DNA of 64,000 bases from Blastocatellia bacterium (GTDB lineage Bacteria; Acidobacteriota; Blastocatellia; Chloracidobacteriales; JADJPF01), in NCBI GenBank assembly GCA_016713405.1, contig JADJPF010000008.1, forward strand, positions 1 to 64,000, read 5' to 3'. Below, one piece after another: positions 42,737-52,923 of the stretch. Position 1 is the stretch's first letter, and each line of letters opens with the position of its first letter. The position numbers were made by a program, and so were the translations under genes. The notes beneath the pieces are model-generated. The model saw only the letters and a program-made list of their open reading frames with translations. It searched no databases and was not told the origin of the DNA.

Positions 42737-45487
42737 ATGTTAAATAAGATTTTGACCAAGATTTTTGGCAGTGCTAATGAGCGCAGAGTAAAACAATTAA
42801 GACCAATCGTTGAAGCAATTAACGCATTGGAAGACAAAATTAAACCCCTTTCAGATGACCAATTAAAAGGCAAAACTGCCGAGTTTAAAGAAAAACTTGA
42901 ACAAGGTGCTACCCTTGATAATCTTCTTCCAGAAGCTTTTGCTGTAGTAAGAGAAGCCTCCCGCCGCGTTACTGGAATGCGTCATTTTGATGTGCAATTA
43001 ATTGGAGGAATGATCCTTCATAGCGGTGCTATCTCAGAAATGAGAACTGGCGAAGGTAAAACCTTAGTAGCAACATTACCTACCTACCTTAATGCCTTAG
43101 AAGGAAAAGGGGTTCATATCGTTACGGTAAACGATTATTTAGCCAAACGGGACTCGGAATGGATGGGTAAAATTTATCGTTTCTTAGGGCTAAAAGTCGG
43201 TTGTATTCAACATGATCTGGATGATTTCCAACGTCAAGAAGCCTACAAAGCAGACATTACTTATGGAACTAACAATGAGTTTGGCTTTGATTATTTAAGA
43301 GATAATATGAAATTTGACCTAGCTACTTGTGTGCAACGTGGTCATAATTTTGCAATAGTTGACGAAGTTGATTCAATCTTAATAGACGAGGCCCGAACAC
43401 CCTTAATTATTTCTGGTGCTTCTGATGACTCAACAGAAAAATATAAAATTGCCAACGAACTTATCCCTAAATTAAAAAAAGATGAAGACTATCAAATTGA
43501 TGAAAAAGCTCATTCTGCTGTTTTAACAGAAACTGGTGTAGACAAAGCAGAAGAATTCTTAAAATGTGAAAATCTTTTTGACCCTTCTAATATTGAGATC
43601 CTACATTGTCTTAATCAATCCCTAAAAGCACACTCTTTATTTATTCGTGATAAACACTATATAGTTAAAGATGATCAAGTAATTATTGTTGATGAGTTTA
43701 CTGGACGGATAATGCCTGGACGACGTTGGTCAGATGGGTTGCATCAAGCAGTAGAAGCTAAAGAAGGCGTAAAAATCGAGCGTGAAAATCAAACCCTAGC
43801 AACTATTACCCTACAAAACTACTTCCGTATGTATAAAAAGCTGGCCGGAATGACTGGTACAGCAGAAACAGAAGCAGCAGAATTTGGTAAAATTTATAAT
43901 TTAGATGTAATCGTTATTCAAACACATCGGGCAATGGTACGCAAGGATTACTCTGATGTAGTTTTCCGTACAGCAGAAGAAAAATGGGAAGCTGTAGTAG
44001 AAGAAATTAAAGAAATACACCACAAAGGCCAGCCTGCCTTAGTCGGTACAGTTTCAGTAAATAGTTCTGAAAACCTTGCTAAACAACTTAAAAAACTTAA
44101 TATTCCTCATAATGTTTTGAACGCTAAACCAGAAAATGCTGCTCGTGAAGCTGACATTGTTGCTCTAGCAGGTCGTAAAGGTGCTGTTACGATTGCTACA
44201 AATATGGCTGGTCGTGGTACAGATATTTTATTAGGTGGTAATCCTGAAGCACTAGCAAAAGAGATGTTGAAAAAACGTGAAATCAACCCTGCTCTTGCTA
44301 CTCCAGAACAATTTGAAGAAGAGTTTAAGAAAGCAAAAGAAATTACTGATAAAGAACATGATGAAGTAATTGCTTTAGGTGGATTACATATTCTTGGTAC
44401 AGAACGCCATGAATCCCGTCGTATTGATAATCAATTACGTGGCCGTTCAGGTCGTCAAGGCGATCCAGGTTCTTCTAGATTTTATCTTTCTTTAGAAGAT
44501 GACTTAATGCGTATCTTTGGCGGAGATAAGATCAAAGACTTTATGCTAAGAATAGGTATGGAGCGAGGCGTAGCGATTGAAAGCGGCATTGTTAGTAAAC
44601 GTATAGAAGCAGCACAAAAATCAGTTGAAGGACATAACTTCTCTATTCGTAAACACTTACTTGAATATGATGATGTTATGAATAAACAAAGAGAAACTAT
44701 CTATAGTTTGCGCCGAGAACTACTTGTAAATCAAAATGCTCGTGAATTTATCCATATTGCAGAAGATTTCTTTGAAGATATGGTAGATGAGCTTATTCCT
44801 GCTGATGGTGGTTTAGAGGATTGGAACTATGATGGGTTAAAATTAAAACTTAAAGAACTCTATAACTATGAAGTTGATGAAGTTGATAGTAGAAAGCTAG
44901 ACGATCTTACCAATCATGAAATTAAAAGTCTTGTTTGGCCGTTAATCCATAAAAGCTATAAAGATAAAGAAGAAGTGGCAACTGCTGACTTCTTAAAACA
45001 TTATGAAAGAATGATAATGTTAGAAGTTATTGACCAACAATGGAAAGATCATTTACTTAATGTTGATCACTTAAAACAAGGTATTGGGCTTGTAGGTTAT
45101 GGTCAAAAAGATCCATTAGTAGAGTATAAGAAAATCACCAAACAACTTTTTGATAGTTTAATTGAACGAATAGATGAAGAAACTATTAAAATTTTATTCC
45201 ATCTAAAATTTGTACGTGAAGAACCTAAAGCTGTTGAAGAAGCTGTTCAAGCTGTTACACCTAAAACACCTGTTGCATCTCAATCATTTACATTGCCTTC
45301 AATTGGGCGTAAATCCCAACGTATGAATATCACTTTTACCAAAGCAGCAGCACCTTCTGTAACAGGAGAGGTTGATCCAGAAGAAGACAAACAGCAAACT
45401 GTAGTAAATTCAGATAAAGTTGGACGAAATGAGCTTTGTCCTTGTGGCTCAGGTAAAAAACACAAAAAATGTTGTGGAGCAGCTTAA
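42737..45487 (+). CDS. secA: Preprotein translocase ATPase SecA
   Basis: 916 residues, full length. Motor protein driving Sec-dependent export. It has MRTGEGKTLVATLP (Walker A), VDEVDSILIDEARTPLIISG (DEVD), the preprotein cross-linking and helical wing/scaffold regions, TNMAGRGTDILLGG, RIDNQLRGRSGRQGDPGSS, and the C-terminal zinc SEC-C domain (NELCPCGSGKKHKKCCG), which is connected by a variable linker. Start ATG 42737 is clear. Confidence 0.98.
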   Translation: MLNKILTKIFGSANERRVKQLRPIVEAINALEDKIKPLSDDQLKGKTAEFKEKLEQGATLDNLLPEAFAVVREASRRVTGMRHFDVQLIGGMILHSGAISEMRTGEGKTLVATLPTYLNALEGKGVHIVTVNDYLAKRDSEWMGKIYRFLGLKVGCIQHDLDDFQRQEAYKADITYGTNNEFGFDYLRDNMKFDLATCVQRGHNFAIVDEVDSILIDEARTPLIISGASDDSTEKYKIANELIPKLKKDEDYQIDEKAHSAVLTETGVDKAEEFLKCENLFDPSNIEILHCLNQSLKAHSLFIRDKHYIVKDDQVIIVDEFTGRIMPGRRWSDGLHQAVEAKEGVKIERENQTLATITLQNYFRMYKKLAGMTGTAETEAAEFGKIYNLDVIVIQTHRAMVRKDYSDVVFRTAEEKWEAVVEEIKEIHHKGQPALVGTVSVNSSENLAKQLKKLNIPHNVLNAKPENAAREADIVALAGRKGAVTIATNMAGRGTDILLGGNPEALAKEMLKKREINPALATPEQFEEEFKKAKEITDKEHDEVIALGGLHILGTERHESRRIDNQLRGRSGRQGDPGSSRFYLSLEDDLMRIFGGDKIKDFMLRIGMERGVAIESGIVSKRIEAAQKSVEGHNFSIRKHLLEYDDVMNKQRETIYSLRRELLVNQNAREFIHIAEDFFEDMVDELIPADGGLEDWNYDGLKLKLKELYNYEVDEVDSRKLDDLTNHEIKSLVWPLIHKSYKDKEEVATADFLKHYERMIMLEVIDQQWKDHLLNVDHLKQGIGLVGYGQKDPLVEYKKITKQLFDSLIERIDEETIKILFHLKFVREEPKAVEEAVQAVTPKTPVASQSFTLPSIGRKSQRMNITFTKAAAPSVTGEVDPEEDKQQTVVNSDKVGRNELCPCGSGKKHKKCCGAA

Positions 45488-45510
45488 TTTATAAACCTAA
45501 AGTTCTATAA

Positions 45511-45548
45511 AGTTAGCCACAGGAAAAGCTGTTTTTCTGTGGCTAACT
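45511..45548 (+). terminator. secA terminator
   Basis: AGTTAGCCACAG (45511-45522) pairs perfectly with CTGTGGCTAACT (45537-45548), followed by a tandem copy of a 13-mer CTTATTCTACTAA. It lies 24 bp after the secA stop. Confidence 0.8.
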
Positions 45549-45607
45549 TATTCTACTAACTTATTCTACTAACTTATATTTGTTTATTTGAGGACAATAA
45601 CAAAACT

Positions 45608-46744
45608 ATGTCTAATCCAATACTTAATGCAATCAAATCAGGCAATGCCCCAAAACCGGCCCGCCTAGCAGCAGCACGGGGAATGCTTCCTCTATCACAA
45701 GAAGATATGTTGCAGGCTTTGATTTTGCTTGGTCAAGACCCAGAAGAAGACATTCGCACAGCCGCACAAGCCACATTAAATAATTTTGATCCAGCAGCAT
45801 TATTACCAATTGCTCAAAACTCTAATTCACCTGTAGAAGTACTTAATTTTTTAGCAGGTTGGCCCAAAGCTACCAATAACATAATAGAAGCTATAATCTT
45901 AAATAAAAATACGGCTGATGAAGCAATTGCAATGATTGCATCTCGTAGTAATAATGCCTCTTTGCTAGAAGCCATTACCATTAACCAACAACGTCTTATT
46001 CAATATCCTGCTATCATTGATGCAATTTTAGCTAACCCACATCGTAGCCCAGAAGCAGAACGTCGCGCACGTGAAATCAAAACAGAATTCTTTGAAAAAG
46101 AGCTAGGTGCTGCTCGTGTTGCAGAAGAACAAAAAGCTCGCGCCCGTTTAGCTCAAGCACTAGGTGTAGATGTTTCCGAAGATGAGTTTCAATCTGTAGT
46201 AGCAAGTTTTGAAAAAGAGGTTGGAATTAAGGCCGAAGATACTGACCCAGGACTTAATTTTGACCCTGAAGCAGAACTACGTAGACTGCTTTTTGAAGTT
46301 AAAGAAGATGGTGAAGAGTTATCAGACGAACAACTATCTATTTATCAAATAGTTGCAAAAGCTTCAGCAAAAGAAAAGATCTTTTTAGGTCTTAAGGGTG
46401 GACGGGATGTTAGAGCATTGTTAATTCGTGATTCTAATAAAATGGTTTCTTCAGCAGTAGTTAAAAATCCTAAGATTACAGAAGGAGAAGTAGAAAAATT
46501 TGCTAAAATCAAAGGTATTAGTGAAGAAGTATTAAGAATAATTTGTATGAATCGTAATTGGGTTAGTAACTACCTTATTATTCATAATTTAGCACTTAAT
46601 CCACGTACACCAATTAATTTCTCTATGTCTTTTGTTAATAGATTGCAATTAAAAGACTTAAAATCTTTAACTAAAGATAAAGGTGTCCCTGACGTGCTTC
46701 GTAATATGGCAAAACGCCTAGTTTCCCAACGTCAACCGCAATAA
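45608..46744 (+). CDS. Conserved hypothetical helical-repeat protein
   Basis: 378 residues, almost all alpha-helical. Residues about 10-160 look like HEAT-type repeats (LAAARGMLPLSQEDMLQALILLGQDPEEDIRTAAQATL). A charged linker follows (AEEQKARARLAQALGVDVSEDEF), then a second helical domain with a pattern KEKIFLGLKGGRDVRALLIRDSNKMVSSAVVKNPKITEGEVEKFA. No signal peptide. I believe related proteins occur in Acidobacteriota, but I assign no function. It sits between secA and a bidirectional terminator. Confidence 0.7.
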   Translation: MSNPILNAIKSGNAPKPARLAAARGMLPLSQEDMLQALILLGQDPEEDIRTAAQATLNNFDPAALLPIAQNSNSPVEVLNFLAGWPKATNNIIEAIILNKNTADEAIAMIASRSNNASLLEAITINQQRLIQYPAIIDAILANPHRSPEAERRAREIKTEFFEKELGAARVAEEQKARARLAQALGVDVSEDEFQSVVASFEKEVGIKAEDTDPGLNFDPEAELRRLLFEVKEDGEELSDEQLSIYQIVAKASAKEKIFLGLKGGRDVRALLIRDSNKMVSSAVVKNPKITEGEVEKFAKIKGISEEVLRIICMNRNWVSNYLIIHNLALNPRTPINFSMSFVNRLQLKDLKSLTKDKGVPDVLRNMAKRLVSQRQPQ

Positions 46745-46750
46745 ATAACT

Positions 46751-46796
46751 AACTAGGAGTAAGATTAAGCATAACGCATTAATCTTACTCCTAGTT
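46751..46796. terminator. Bidirectional terminator
   Basis: Perfect 18-bp arms AACTAGGAGTAAGATTAA (46751-46768) and its complement (46779-46796) with a 10-nt loop, between two convergent genes. Confidence 0.85.
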
Positions 46797-46815
46797 GGTT
46801 TATGACTTGTAATTT

Positions 46816-48564
46816 CTAGTCTTCAGCAATAACTATAATAGAATCTTCTTCTGTAAATGTAACAAGTTCTGACTTATCTGGATTAAGTCTAACACCATAA
46901 GCTTTATCAGCATTTTGGCTTTCAGCAGCTATACGATAACCAATTGCAATATGACCTCGACGACGAGCAGATTCAACTACAGTGTAAAAATCTATCTTCT
47001 TACCTGCTAGAACATATTCATTTGCAAGTTTCATGCTAATTTCTGAACCATCTTGATCAAAAATATCAGCAAAAATTGGGTTAAGGTATTTATTTTCTGA
47101 AATTTGAGTTAATAGTAAGCTGATAAGACGATCGCTAACAATAAAATCATCAGCATTAGTAGCTTTGGCTAGCTCTCGATTATTAACATCCATCATTTCG
47201 CTTACTATGGCAAAATTAGATTTGCTTTTTGATTCTATATCGCGTAGATGAAGTAATGTCATTAAAGTACAAGCATCTGCTTTTTGAGCATCCTTATATT
47301 CAGAATAACAAAGAACAATAATTTGATTAAAGCTTTGCATCTGAAGTTCATCAAGTAAAAACCGGTCTGTAGTGTCACCAAGACGAAAACTAACAGTTTG
47401 ATTTTTTAATTCAGAGCAATCTTGATTAATTTCTTCTTCTGCTTCGGCTATTTCAGCAACAACAAGTAAAGATGACCCTTGTGCAACATAATTATCCAAT
47501 TCATTAATTATTTTTGAGGCTCGTTTATTCCAACCTAAGATAATTGTTCTTTCTGGGTTTATTTCTTTTTTCTTGCCTTTCACAATTACATCTTCTGCAA
47601 TTTTAATACTTAATCCTGAGAAAATTACTTTATCGTCATCCTCTGCAATAGCTATTACTTTGTCACCATCTTTAATAACTGTGTTGTGAGGTGGATTAAG
47701 TGCAACACTATTATCTTTATATTGCAAACCAATAATTGCTGCTTTGTTGTAAAGCAACAAGCTATCACTAAAGGTTTTGCCTACTAATTTTGGTTCTTGT
47801 TGGAAATAAATTTCATCCCCACCAAAATCAAGCAAATCTGTATAAACTACAGAAAGCCCTGATTGACGACAAGTTTGAGCCGTTATACGAGCAATAATAT
47901 CTTCACTTTGCACAACTTCAATTTCATTAGCTCCTATAATACCAATAATATCGTTATTTCTAGGATTATGTAATTCCACTACAATATGATAAGGGGTTTT
48001 ACGTCGGTTAGGATTATTAGTAATTGCCAATAAAGTTTTAATTACTTGTGCATCTTGCTCATCGCCTTCAGCACCTAGAACAATAATTGATTTTGACCCT
48101 GGTAAATTAACTAATTCTAGGTCAAGTATATCCATTGGGTTTCCAGTTCGACAAACAATGCGTAATTTTCCTGTATTCTTTCCAATTTTATTACGAATTT
48201 CATCTATCATTTCCATTTTATCTTTATCAGCTAGAATTACAACACAGGAGTATTTTTGATTAGTACTTGCTACAATTAACTCACTTATAATTGTAAAAAC
48301 ATGTGCAGACCAACCTAAAATTACAGTGTGATTATTTTCAACTACTAGGGTACGTCCTTTTTGTAATTTTTCTATTTGGCTTTCAATTCCTGCTGTAAGT
48401 AAACCTATTAAGGTACTAAAGATAAAAATTCCCCCAAATGTTGTAGCAAGCATTGCACTAAGAAACATCCAGTTTCCATCATCACCGCCTATAGTTCCAG
48501 CATCCATTGACCGCATCAAACCCATCCATAGTAATTCTGTGAAGGTGAATTCTGTACCATCCAT
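46816..48564 (-). CDS. CASTOR/POLLUX-like channel protein, main part
   Basis: 582 residues. It begins inside the pore region: ELLWMGLMRSMDAGTIGGDDG, then a membrane helix (LATTFGGIFIFSTLIGLLTAGIES). Two regulatory NAD-binding/RCK-like units follow (NHTVILGWSAHVFTIISELIVA and RTIILGWNKRASKIINELDNYV), with TrkA-C-like segments. It resembles the bacterial homologues of plant CASTOR/POLLUX ion channels. The expected first membrane helix is in another frame immediately upstream (48565-48700), so a 1-base shift near 48560 splits the gene. Full protein would be about 625 residues. Confidence 0.75.
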   Translation of the reverse strand: MDGTEFTFTELLWMGLMRSMDAGTIGGDDGNWMFLSAMLATTFGGIFIFSTLIGLLTAGIESQIEKLQKGRTLVVENNHTVILGWSAHVFTIISELIVASTNQKYSCVVILADKDKMEMIDEIRNKIGKNTGKLRIVCRTGNPMDILDLELVNLPGSKSIIVLGAEGDEQDAQVIKTLLAITNNPNRRKTPYHIVVELHNPRNNDIIGIIGANEIEVVQSEDIIARITAQTCRQSGLSVVYTDLLDFGGDEIYFQQEPKLVGKTFSDSLLLYNKAAIIGLQYKDNSVALNPPHNTVIKDGDKVIAIAEDDDKVIFSGLSIKIAEDVIVKGKKKEINPERTIILGWNKRASKIINELDNYVAQGSSLLVVAEIAEAEEEINQDCSELKNQTVSFRLGDTTDRFLLDELQMQSFNQIIVLCYSEYKDAQKADACTLMTLLHLRDIESKSKSNFAIVSEMMDVNNRELAKATNADDFIVSDRLISLLLTQISENKYLNPIFADIFDQDGSEISMKLANEYVLAGKKIDFYTVVESARRRGHIAIGYRIAAESQNADKAYGVRLNPDKSELVTFTEEDSIIVIAED

Positions 48565-48700
48565 TGTTGTTGGAGTAGGAAATAATTAGTATCATTATGG
48601 CAGATATAATGCCTAGCCACCCAATTAGTGCAACTGTGCCTTTAGACATAGTATTATCAAACCAATAGCGTAGTTTATGTTTAAATGAGAATTCTGTCAT
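48562..48700 (-). pseudogene. CASTOR/POLLUX-like protein, N-terminal part
   Basis: Encodes MTEFSFKHKLRYWFDNTMSKG and one membrane helix (VALIGWLGIISAIMILIISY). This is the normal start of the downstream channel protein but in a different frame. The ORF itself runs on to 48482 as a meaningless tail. The join would lie around 48555-48575, just before the Met that starts the downstream frame. Confidence 0.7.
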
Positions 48701-48837
48701 AACATGATGACCTCCGCACTTATCTAATTAAATATTTAGGGTAATGCCATTTTAGGAAGTTGTAGTAGAAACAAGAGATTACCAAAAATTTTCTCTATTT
48801 CCTAACATTATGAACAACTAAAGATAAATTATTGGTA

Positions 48838-49557
48838 TTATTGGTATTTAATAGGATCTGTTGCTTTAGCTTCTTGAAAGCCTTTTAAGCGCAGTTGGCA
48901 ACTATCACAGCAACCACAAGCTAACCCCATCTCATTAGGGTCATAACAACTATGTGTTAATGAATAATCTACACCTAACTCTAGACCTTGCTTAATAATT
49001 TCTGCTTTGGATAGATTAATTAATGGTGTGTGAATATGGAAAGATAAACGGTTTTCTACTCCAGCACCTGTAGCCAGGTTTGCAAGTTTTTCAAAGGCAG
49101 CAATATATTCTGGGCGACAATCAGGATAACCTGAATAATCTAAAGCATTTACTCCAATAAAAATATCAGAGGCGTTTAATACTTCGGCCCAGGCTAAGGC
49201 AAAAGAAAGAAAAATTGTATTTCTAGCAGGAACATAAGTTACAGGGATAGTTTTTTCCATCTCTGTTAAAGATCGCTCTTTAGGAACAGCAATTTCTGCT
49301 GTTAGGGCTGATCCACCTATACGACGCAGATCTATGTTAATTATGGCGTGTTCAGCTACAGCAAAATGTTTAGCAATTTCTTTAGCTTTTTCTAGCTCAA
49401 TATCATGACGCTGACCATAACAAAAGGAAAGAGCATAAATTTTATATTTTGCAGCCCTAGCAATTGCTAAAACTGTTGTAGAATCCAATCCACCACTTAA
49501 CAAAACAACAGCTTTTTTATTAAGATCAACATCTGTTGAGATTAAAGAACTAGTCAT
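48838..49557 (-). CDS. queC: 7-cyano-7-deazaguanine synthase
   Basis: 239 residues. Makes preQ0 from 7-carboxy-7-deazaguanine, for queuosine-type tRNA modification. PP-loop LLSGGLDSTTVLAIA at the N-terminus, SFCYGQRHDIELEKA, YVPARNTIFLSFALAWAE, DCRPEYIAAFEKLA, and the zinc Cys cluster HSCYDPNEMGLACGCCDSCQLR. Other que genes are not in the window. Last gene of the trmFO-VWA-xerC-queC unit, starting 11 bp after xerC. Confidence 0.95.
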   Translation of the reverse strand: MTSSLISTDVDLNKKAVVLLSGGLDSTTVLAIARAAKYKIYALSFCYGQRHDIELEKAKEIAKHFAVAEHAIINIDLRRIGGSALTAEIAVPKERSLTEMEKTIPVTYVPARNTIFLSFALAWAEVLNASDIFIGVNALDYSGYPDCRPEYIAAFEKLANLATGAGVENRLSFHIHTPLINLSKAEIIKQGLELGVDYSLTHSCYDPNEMGLACGCCDSCQLRLKGFQEAKATDPIKYQ

Positions 49558-49568
49558 ATTTCTCGCTT

Positions 49569-50465
49569 CTATTTTCCTTGATCTCCTGCTTTTGCAACTA
49601 GTTGAGCATATTGCTGAGTAGTAGTTAAACGAGCATGTCCTAAAAGTTCTTGTAAAGATCTTAGGTCTGCTCCAGCACTAAGTAAATGTGTCGCAAAGGA
49701 ATGACGTAGGGCTTGTGGGCTAATATGATGCATGTCGGAACATTGTTCAATATATTTATCAACCATTCTACCTACAGATCTAGTAGTGATACGTGTCCCT
49801 TGATAATTAAGAAAAAGTACCATTGACTCACGAATATCTTCGTTTGCTTCAGCTAAAAGCTGACCTCGAACGCCTAGGTAAGTTTCTATAGCGACTTTGG
49901 CATGCGGACTAAAAGGAACTACTCTTTCTTTTTTACCTTTAGTTTTAATTCTTAAGGCTAAGTTATTAAAATCCAAATCATTTAAGTTTAAGTTTACTAG
50001 TTCAGAGACTCTAAGACCTGAGCCATAAAGCAGTTCTAAAATAGCTCGATCTCGTTTACCTAAAACACTATCACGTTCTGGAACCTCTAAGAACTTAATA
50101 ACTTCTTCTACAGTTAAACTATTAGGAATTTTCTTTTCTAATTTTGGAGATGCAACTAATTTTGCAGGATTTTCTTGAATTACTTTTTCTTGACAAAGAT
50201 ACTTAAAAAACGATCTAAGTGCAGCTAAACGTCTGGCAACAGAAGACTTTTTCTTTTTTCCTTGATAAAGTGAGGAAATATAGCCTCGTACCGTAATTAC
50301 ATCTATTTTATTGACATCTATTTCTGCTCGATTGCCCATATTATCTTGTGGAGCTAAATAATCAGCAAAACTTTCTAAATCTATTCTATAATTACGTAAA
50401 GTGTGTTCAGATACGTTACGTTCGTACATTAAATGATCAATAAATTTGTCCATGTATGATTGCAT
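49569..50465 (-). CDS. xerC: Tyrosine recombinase XerC
   Basis: 298 residues. Chromosome-dimer resolvase acting at dif. SAM-like N-terminal domain, then catalytic residues in YGSGLRVSELVNL (Arg), TKGKKERVVPF (Lys), HHISPQALRHSFATHLL (His-x-x-Arg), LQELLGHARLTTTQQYAQL (His and Tyr). Adjacent to trmFO, as in Firmicutes codV/xerC loci, which supports XerC over XerD. A Met 9 nt further in is an alternative start. Confidence 0.9.
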   Translation of the reverse strand: MQSYMDKFIDHLMYERNVSEHTLRNYRIDLESFADYLAPQDNMGNRAEIDVNKIDVITVRGYISSLYQGKKKKSSVARRLAALRSFFKYLCQEKVIQENPAKLVASPKLEKKIPNSLTVEEVIKFLEVPERDSVLGKRDRAILELLYGSGLRVSELVNLNLNDLDFNNLALRIKTKGKKERVVPFSPHAKVAIETYLGVRGQLLAEANEDIRESMVLFLNYQGTRITTRSVGRMVDKYIEQCSDMHHISPQALRHSFATHLLSAGADLRSLQELLGHARLTTTQQYAQLVAKAGDQGK

Positions 50466-50501
50466 AAAGAAGTTATTCCTAAGTTTTGGGAATTTTAATT
50501 G

Positions 50502-51470
50502 CTAGTCTTTGCTAGCATAGTAGCCTTTTCTAGCTCTAACTTTCAAGTCAGGATTTTTTACATTAACCTTTAAGGCTCGATAATTTACAGTCGTTTGCTC
50601 ATTGTTTTGTTCATTAGCAGGGTAAAAAGTTAAAACATATTGCGCACGCACAACAGCAGCTAGTCTAGCAAAACTATCATCTAGATCATTAATATCCTTA
50701 GGGAAAAATACCTCTCCACCTGTACGTTCACAAATTTTTTCTAGCTCTTTATCGCCTAATGTTGCGCCTTCTTCATCTAGCTTAGTAGCTGTATAAATTC
50801 CATAAATTACAGCATCGGCACGCTCAGTTAATCTTAGTGCTGTTTCTAGCGTGGTTTTACTAATTACATTAGAACCATCTGAAATAACTACAATAACTCG
50901 TCGGCCAGAAACTTTTTCAAGCTGTTGTGCTGCTAGATAAATAGCATCATAAAGTGCTGTTCCACCTTTTGCTTTAAGTGAACGAGAAGCTTTTAGCAAA
51001 GCTTCTACATCAGAAGTAAAATCTTGTTCAATTCTTACATCATGATTAAAGCTAAGTAGCGCGGCACGATCTACAGGGCGAAGAACAGACTTAAAGAATT
51101 TTGTAGCAGCTTGTTGTTGAAATTTTATTTTTGGCTTAACACTTACACTTGTATCAAAGAGAACTATTAATCTTAATGGTGCAGTATTTTCTCTAGCTAC
51201 GGTAAATATTTCTTGGGGGATGGTGTTTTCTAAAAGTTCAAAATCATCTTTTGCTAGATTATTAACCAGATTTCCTTTTTGATCTGTTACAGAAACTAAC
51301 ACTGTTACAAGTTCGGTTTTTACTTTTACAACGCTATCATCTTGAGGTTTAACAGCTTTTTTCTCTTCTTTATCATCTTGAGTAAAAGGTTTGACATTCT
51401 GAGCCAAGCTAGCTAGCCCAGAAAAACATCCAAAAATAACAAGCAGTAGTATTAGTCTTTTTAACATCAT
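50502..51470 (-). CDS. Exported VWFA-domain protein (Acidobacterial type)
   Basis: 322 residues. A signal peptide (LKRLILLLVIFGCFSGLASLAQ), then VKVKTELVTVLVSVTDQKGNLVNNLAKDDFELLEN, a segment typical of the 'VWFA-related Acidobacterial domain' group. A von Willebrand A domain follows with a MIDAS motif (LIVLFDTSVSV, D-x-S-x-S), GGTALYDAIYLA and VIVVISDGSN. Predicted periplasmic or exported metal-dependent adhesion/scaffold protein. It lies in the middle of the trmFO-xerC operon, 13 bp after trmFO. Confidence 0.85.
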   Translation of the reverse strand: MMLKRLILLLVIFGCFSGLASLAQNVKPFTQDDKEEKKAVKPQDDSVVKVKTELVTVLVSVTDQKGNLVNNLAKDDFELLENTIPQEIFTVARENTAPLRLIVLFDTSVSVKPKIKFQQQAATKFFKSVLRPVDRAALLSFNHDVRIEQDFTSDVEALLKASRSLKAKGGTALYDAIYLAAQQLEKVSGRRVIVVISDGSNVISKTTLETALRLTERADAVIYGIYTATKLDEEGATLGDKELEKICERTGGEVFFPKDINDLDDSFARLAAVVRAQYVLTFYPANEQNNEQTTVNYRALKVNVKNPDLKVRARKGYYASKD

Positions 51471-51483
51471 CCTAATTTTACTC

Positions 51484-52812
51484 TTAAGCAGGAAAAACTT
51501 GTTTTAACCAATCATCAAAGGCAGTTAAAGCCATTTTGACTTGTAAATGTTTACGCTCTGCCTTTTGCTTAATTTTACGTCTTAGTTCACTGTCTAAAGC
51601 TGGTAACAAGGCAAAAGTTATATTTGCTGGTTGATAGGGTCTTACTTCACAATTAGCAACATAATTTAGCAAACTACCTATAGCACTAAGACGAGGAACA
51701 GCAATAGGATTAAGATTTTTTGCTACTTTTGCAGCAGTAATTCCTGCAACTAGTCCAGTAGCAATTGATTCAACATAGCCTTCTACCCCAGAAATTTGAC
51801 CAGCAAAATAAATTCTAGGATCTTTTTTTACCTGTAAAAATTCATTAAGTAAATCTGGAGCATTTATATAAGTATTTCGGTGAATTTGTCCATACTTAAT
51901 AAATTCAGCTTGTTCTAGTCCAGGAATTAATTGTAAAACTTTTTTCTGTTCACCAAACTTAAGATGGTTTTGAAAACCTACTAAGTTGTAGCTATCTGCC
52001 ATCAAGTTTTCTTGACGTAGTTGGACAGCCGCATAAGCAATTCTACCTGTTTTAGGGTCAATTAGTCCAACAGGCTTCATTGGGCCAAAACGTAGTGTAT
52101 CGCGTCCACGTCTAGCTAGTTCCTCTATTGGCAAACAACCTTCAAAATACATTGCTTTTTCAAAATCTTTAGTTGCAACTGATTCTGCTGTAATTAAAGC
52201 TTGATAAAACTCTTGATACTCTTCGGCTGTCATTGGGCAATTAATATAATCTTTATCGCCTTTATCATATCGAGCAGCACGAAAAACTTTATCATAATTT
52301 ATAGTTTCTGCGTCAACTACTGGACTAATAGCATCATAAAAATAAAGATGCTCTGTGCCAGTAAGTTTAGATATTGCTTCAGATAGGCTTTTTGATGTTA
52401 GCGGCCCGCTAGCAATTATAACTTGCCCTTGATCAGCTATAACAGGCATTTCCGAACGTATTAAATCTATATTTGGATTAGCTTCTATTTCCCTAGTAAC
52501 TTCACTAGAAAATATTTCTCTATCAACTGCAAGTGCTGCGCCTGCTGGCACTCGACATCTATTTGCTACTTGTAAAAGAAGAGAGCCAGCACGTCTTAAT
52601 TCTTCTTTTAGAAGATAGGGAGCCGTTCCAACTTCATCAGATTTTAGCGAATTGCTACAAACAATTTCAGCTAACTTGTCGGTTTTATGGGCTGGGGTTG
52701 GCATTTCTGGGCGCATTTCATAAAGCTTAACTTTAAGGCCAAAACGCGCTGCTTGCCAGGCCGCCTCACTTCCAGCTAAACCGCCTCCAATAACTGTAAG
52801 ATCATGGTTCAT
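51484..52812 (-). CDS. trmFO: Methylenetetrahydrofolate-tRNA-(uracil-5-)-methyltransferase
   Basis: 442 residues. Folate/FAD-dependent enzyme making m5U54 in tRNA. The FAD motif LTVIGGGLAGSEAAWQAARFG is followed by YEMRPEMPTPAHKTD, LAEIVCSNSLKSD (Cys), CLPIEELARRGRDTLRFGPMKPVGL, YNLVGFQNHLKFGEQ, and GQISGVEGYVES. Normal length and complete. First gene of the operon with the VWA protein, xerC and queC. Confidence 0.96.
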   Translation of the reverse strand: MNHDLTVIGGGLAGSEAAWQAARFGLKVKLYEMRPEMPTPAHKTDKLAEIVCSNSLKSDEVGTAPYLLKEELRRAGSLLLQVANRCRVPAGAALAVDREIFSSEVTREIEANPNIDLIRSEMPVIADQGQVIIASGPLTSKSLSEAISKLTGTEHLYFYDAISPVVDAETINYDKVFRAARYDKGDKDYINCPMTAEEYQEFYQALITAESVATKDFEKAMYFEGCLPIEELARRGRDTLRFGPMKPVGLIDPKTGRIAYAAVQLRQENLMADSYNLVGFQNHLKFGEQKKVLQLIPGLEQAEFIKYGQIHRNTYINAPDLLNEFLQVKKDPRIYFAGQISGVEGYVESIATGLVAGITAAKVAKNLNPIAVPRLSAIGSLLNYVANCEVRPYQPANITFALLPALDSELRRKIKQKAERKHLQVKMALTAFDDWLKQVFPA

Positions 52813-52923
52813 TTTGATTAGTTAAGTCCTAAAAAAATCTTTGCCAACCAACATTAAAAATATTAGGAAGTTTATTTCTATTGAGCAATATTACTTGGCA
52901 ATTATTTAGCTTGTTAATTTTAT

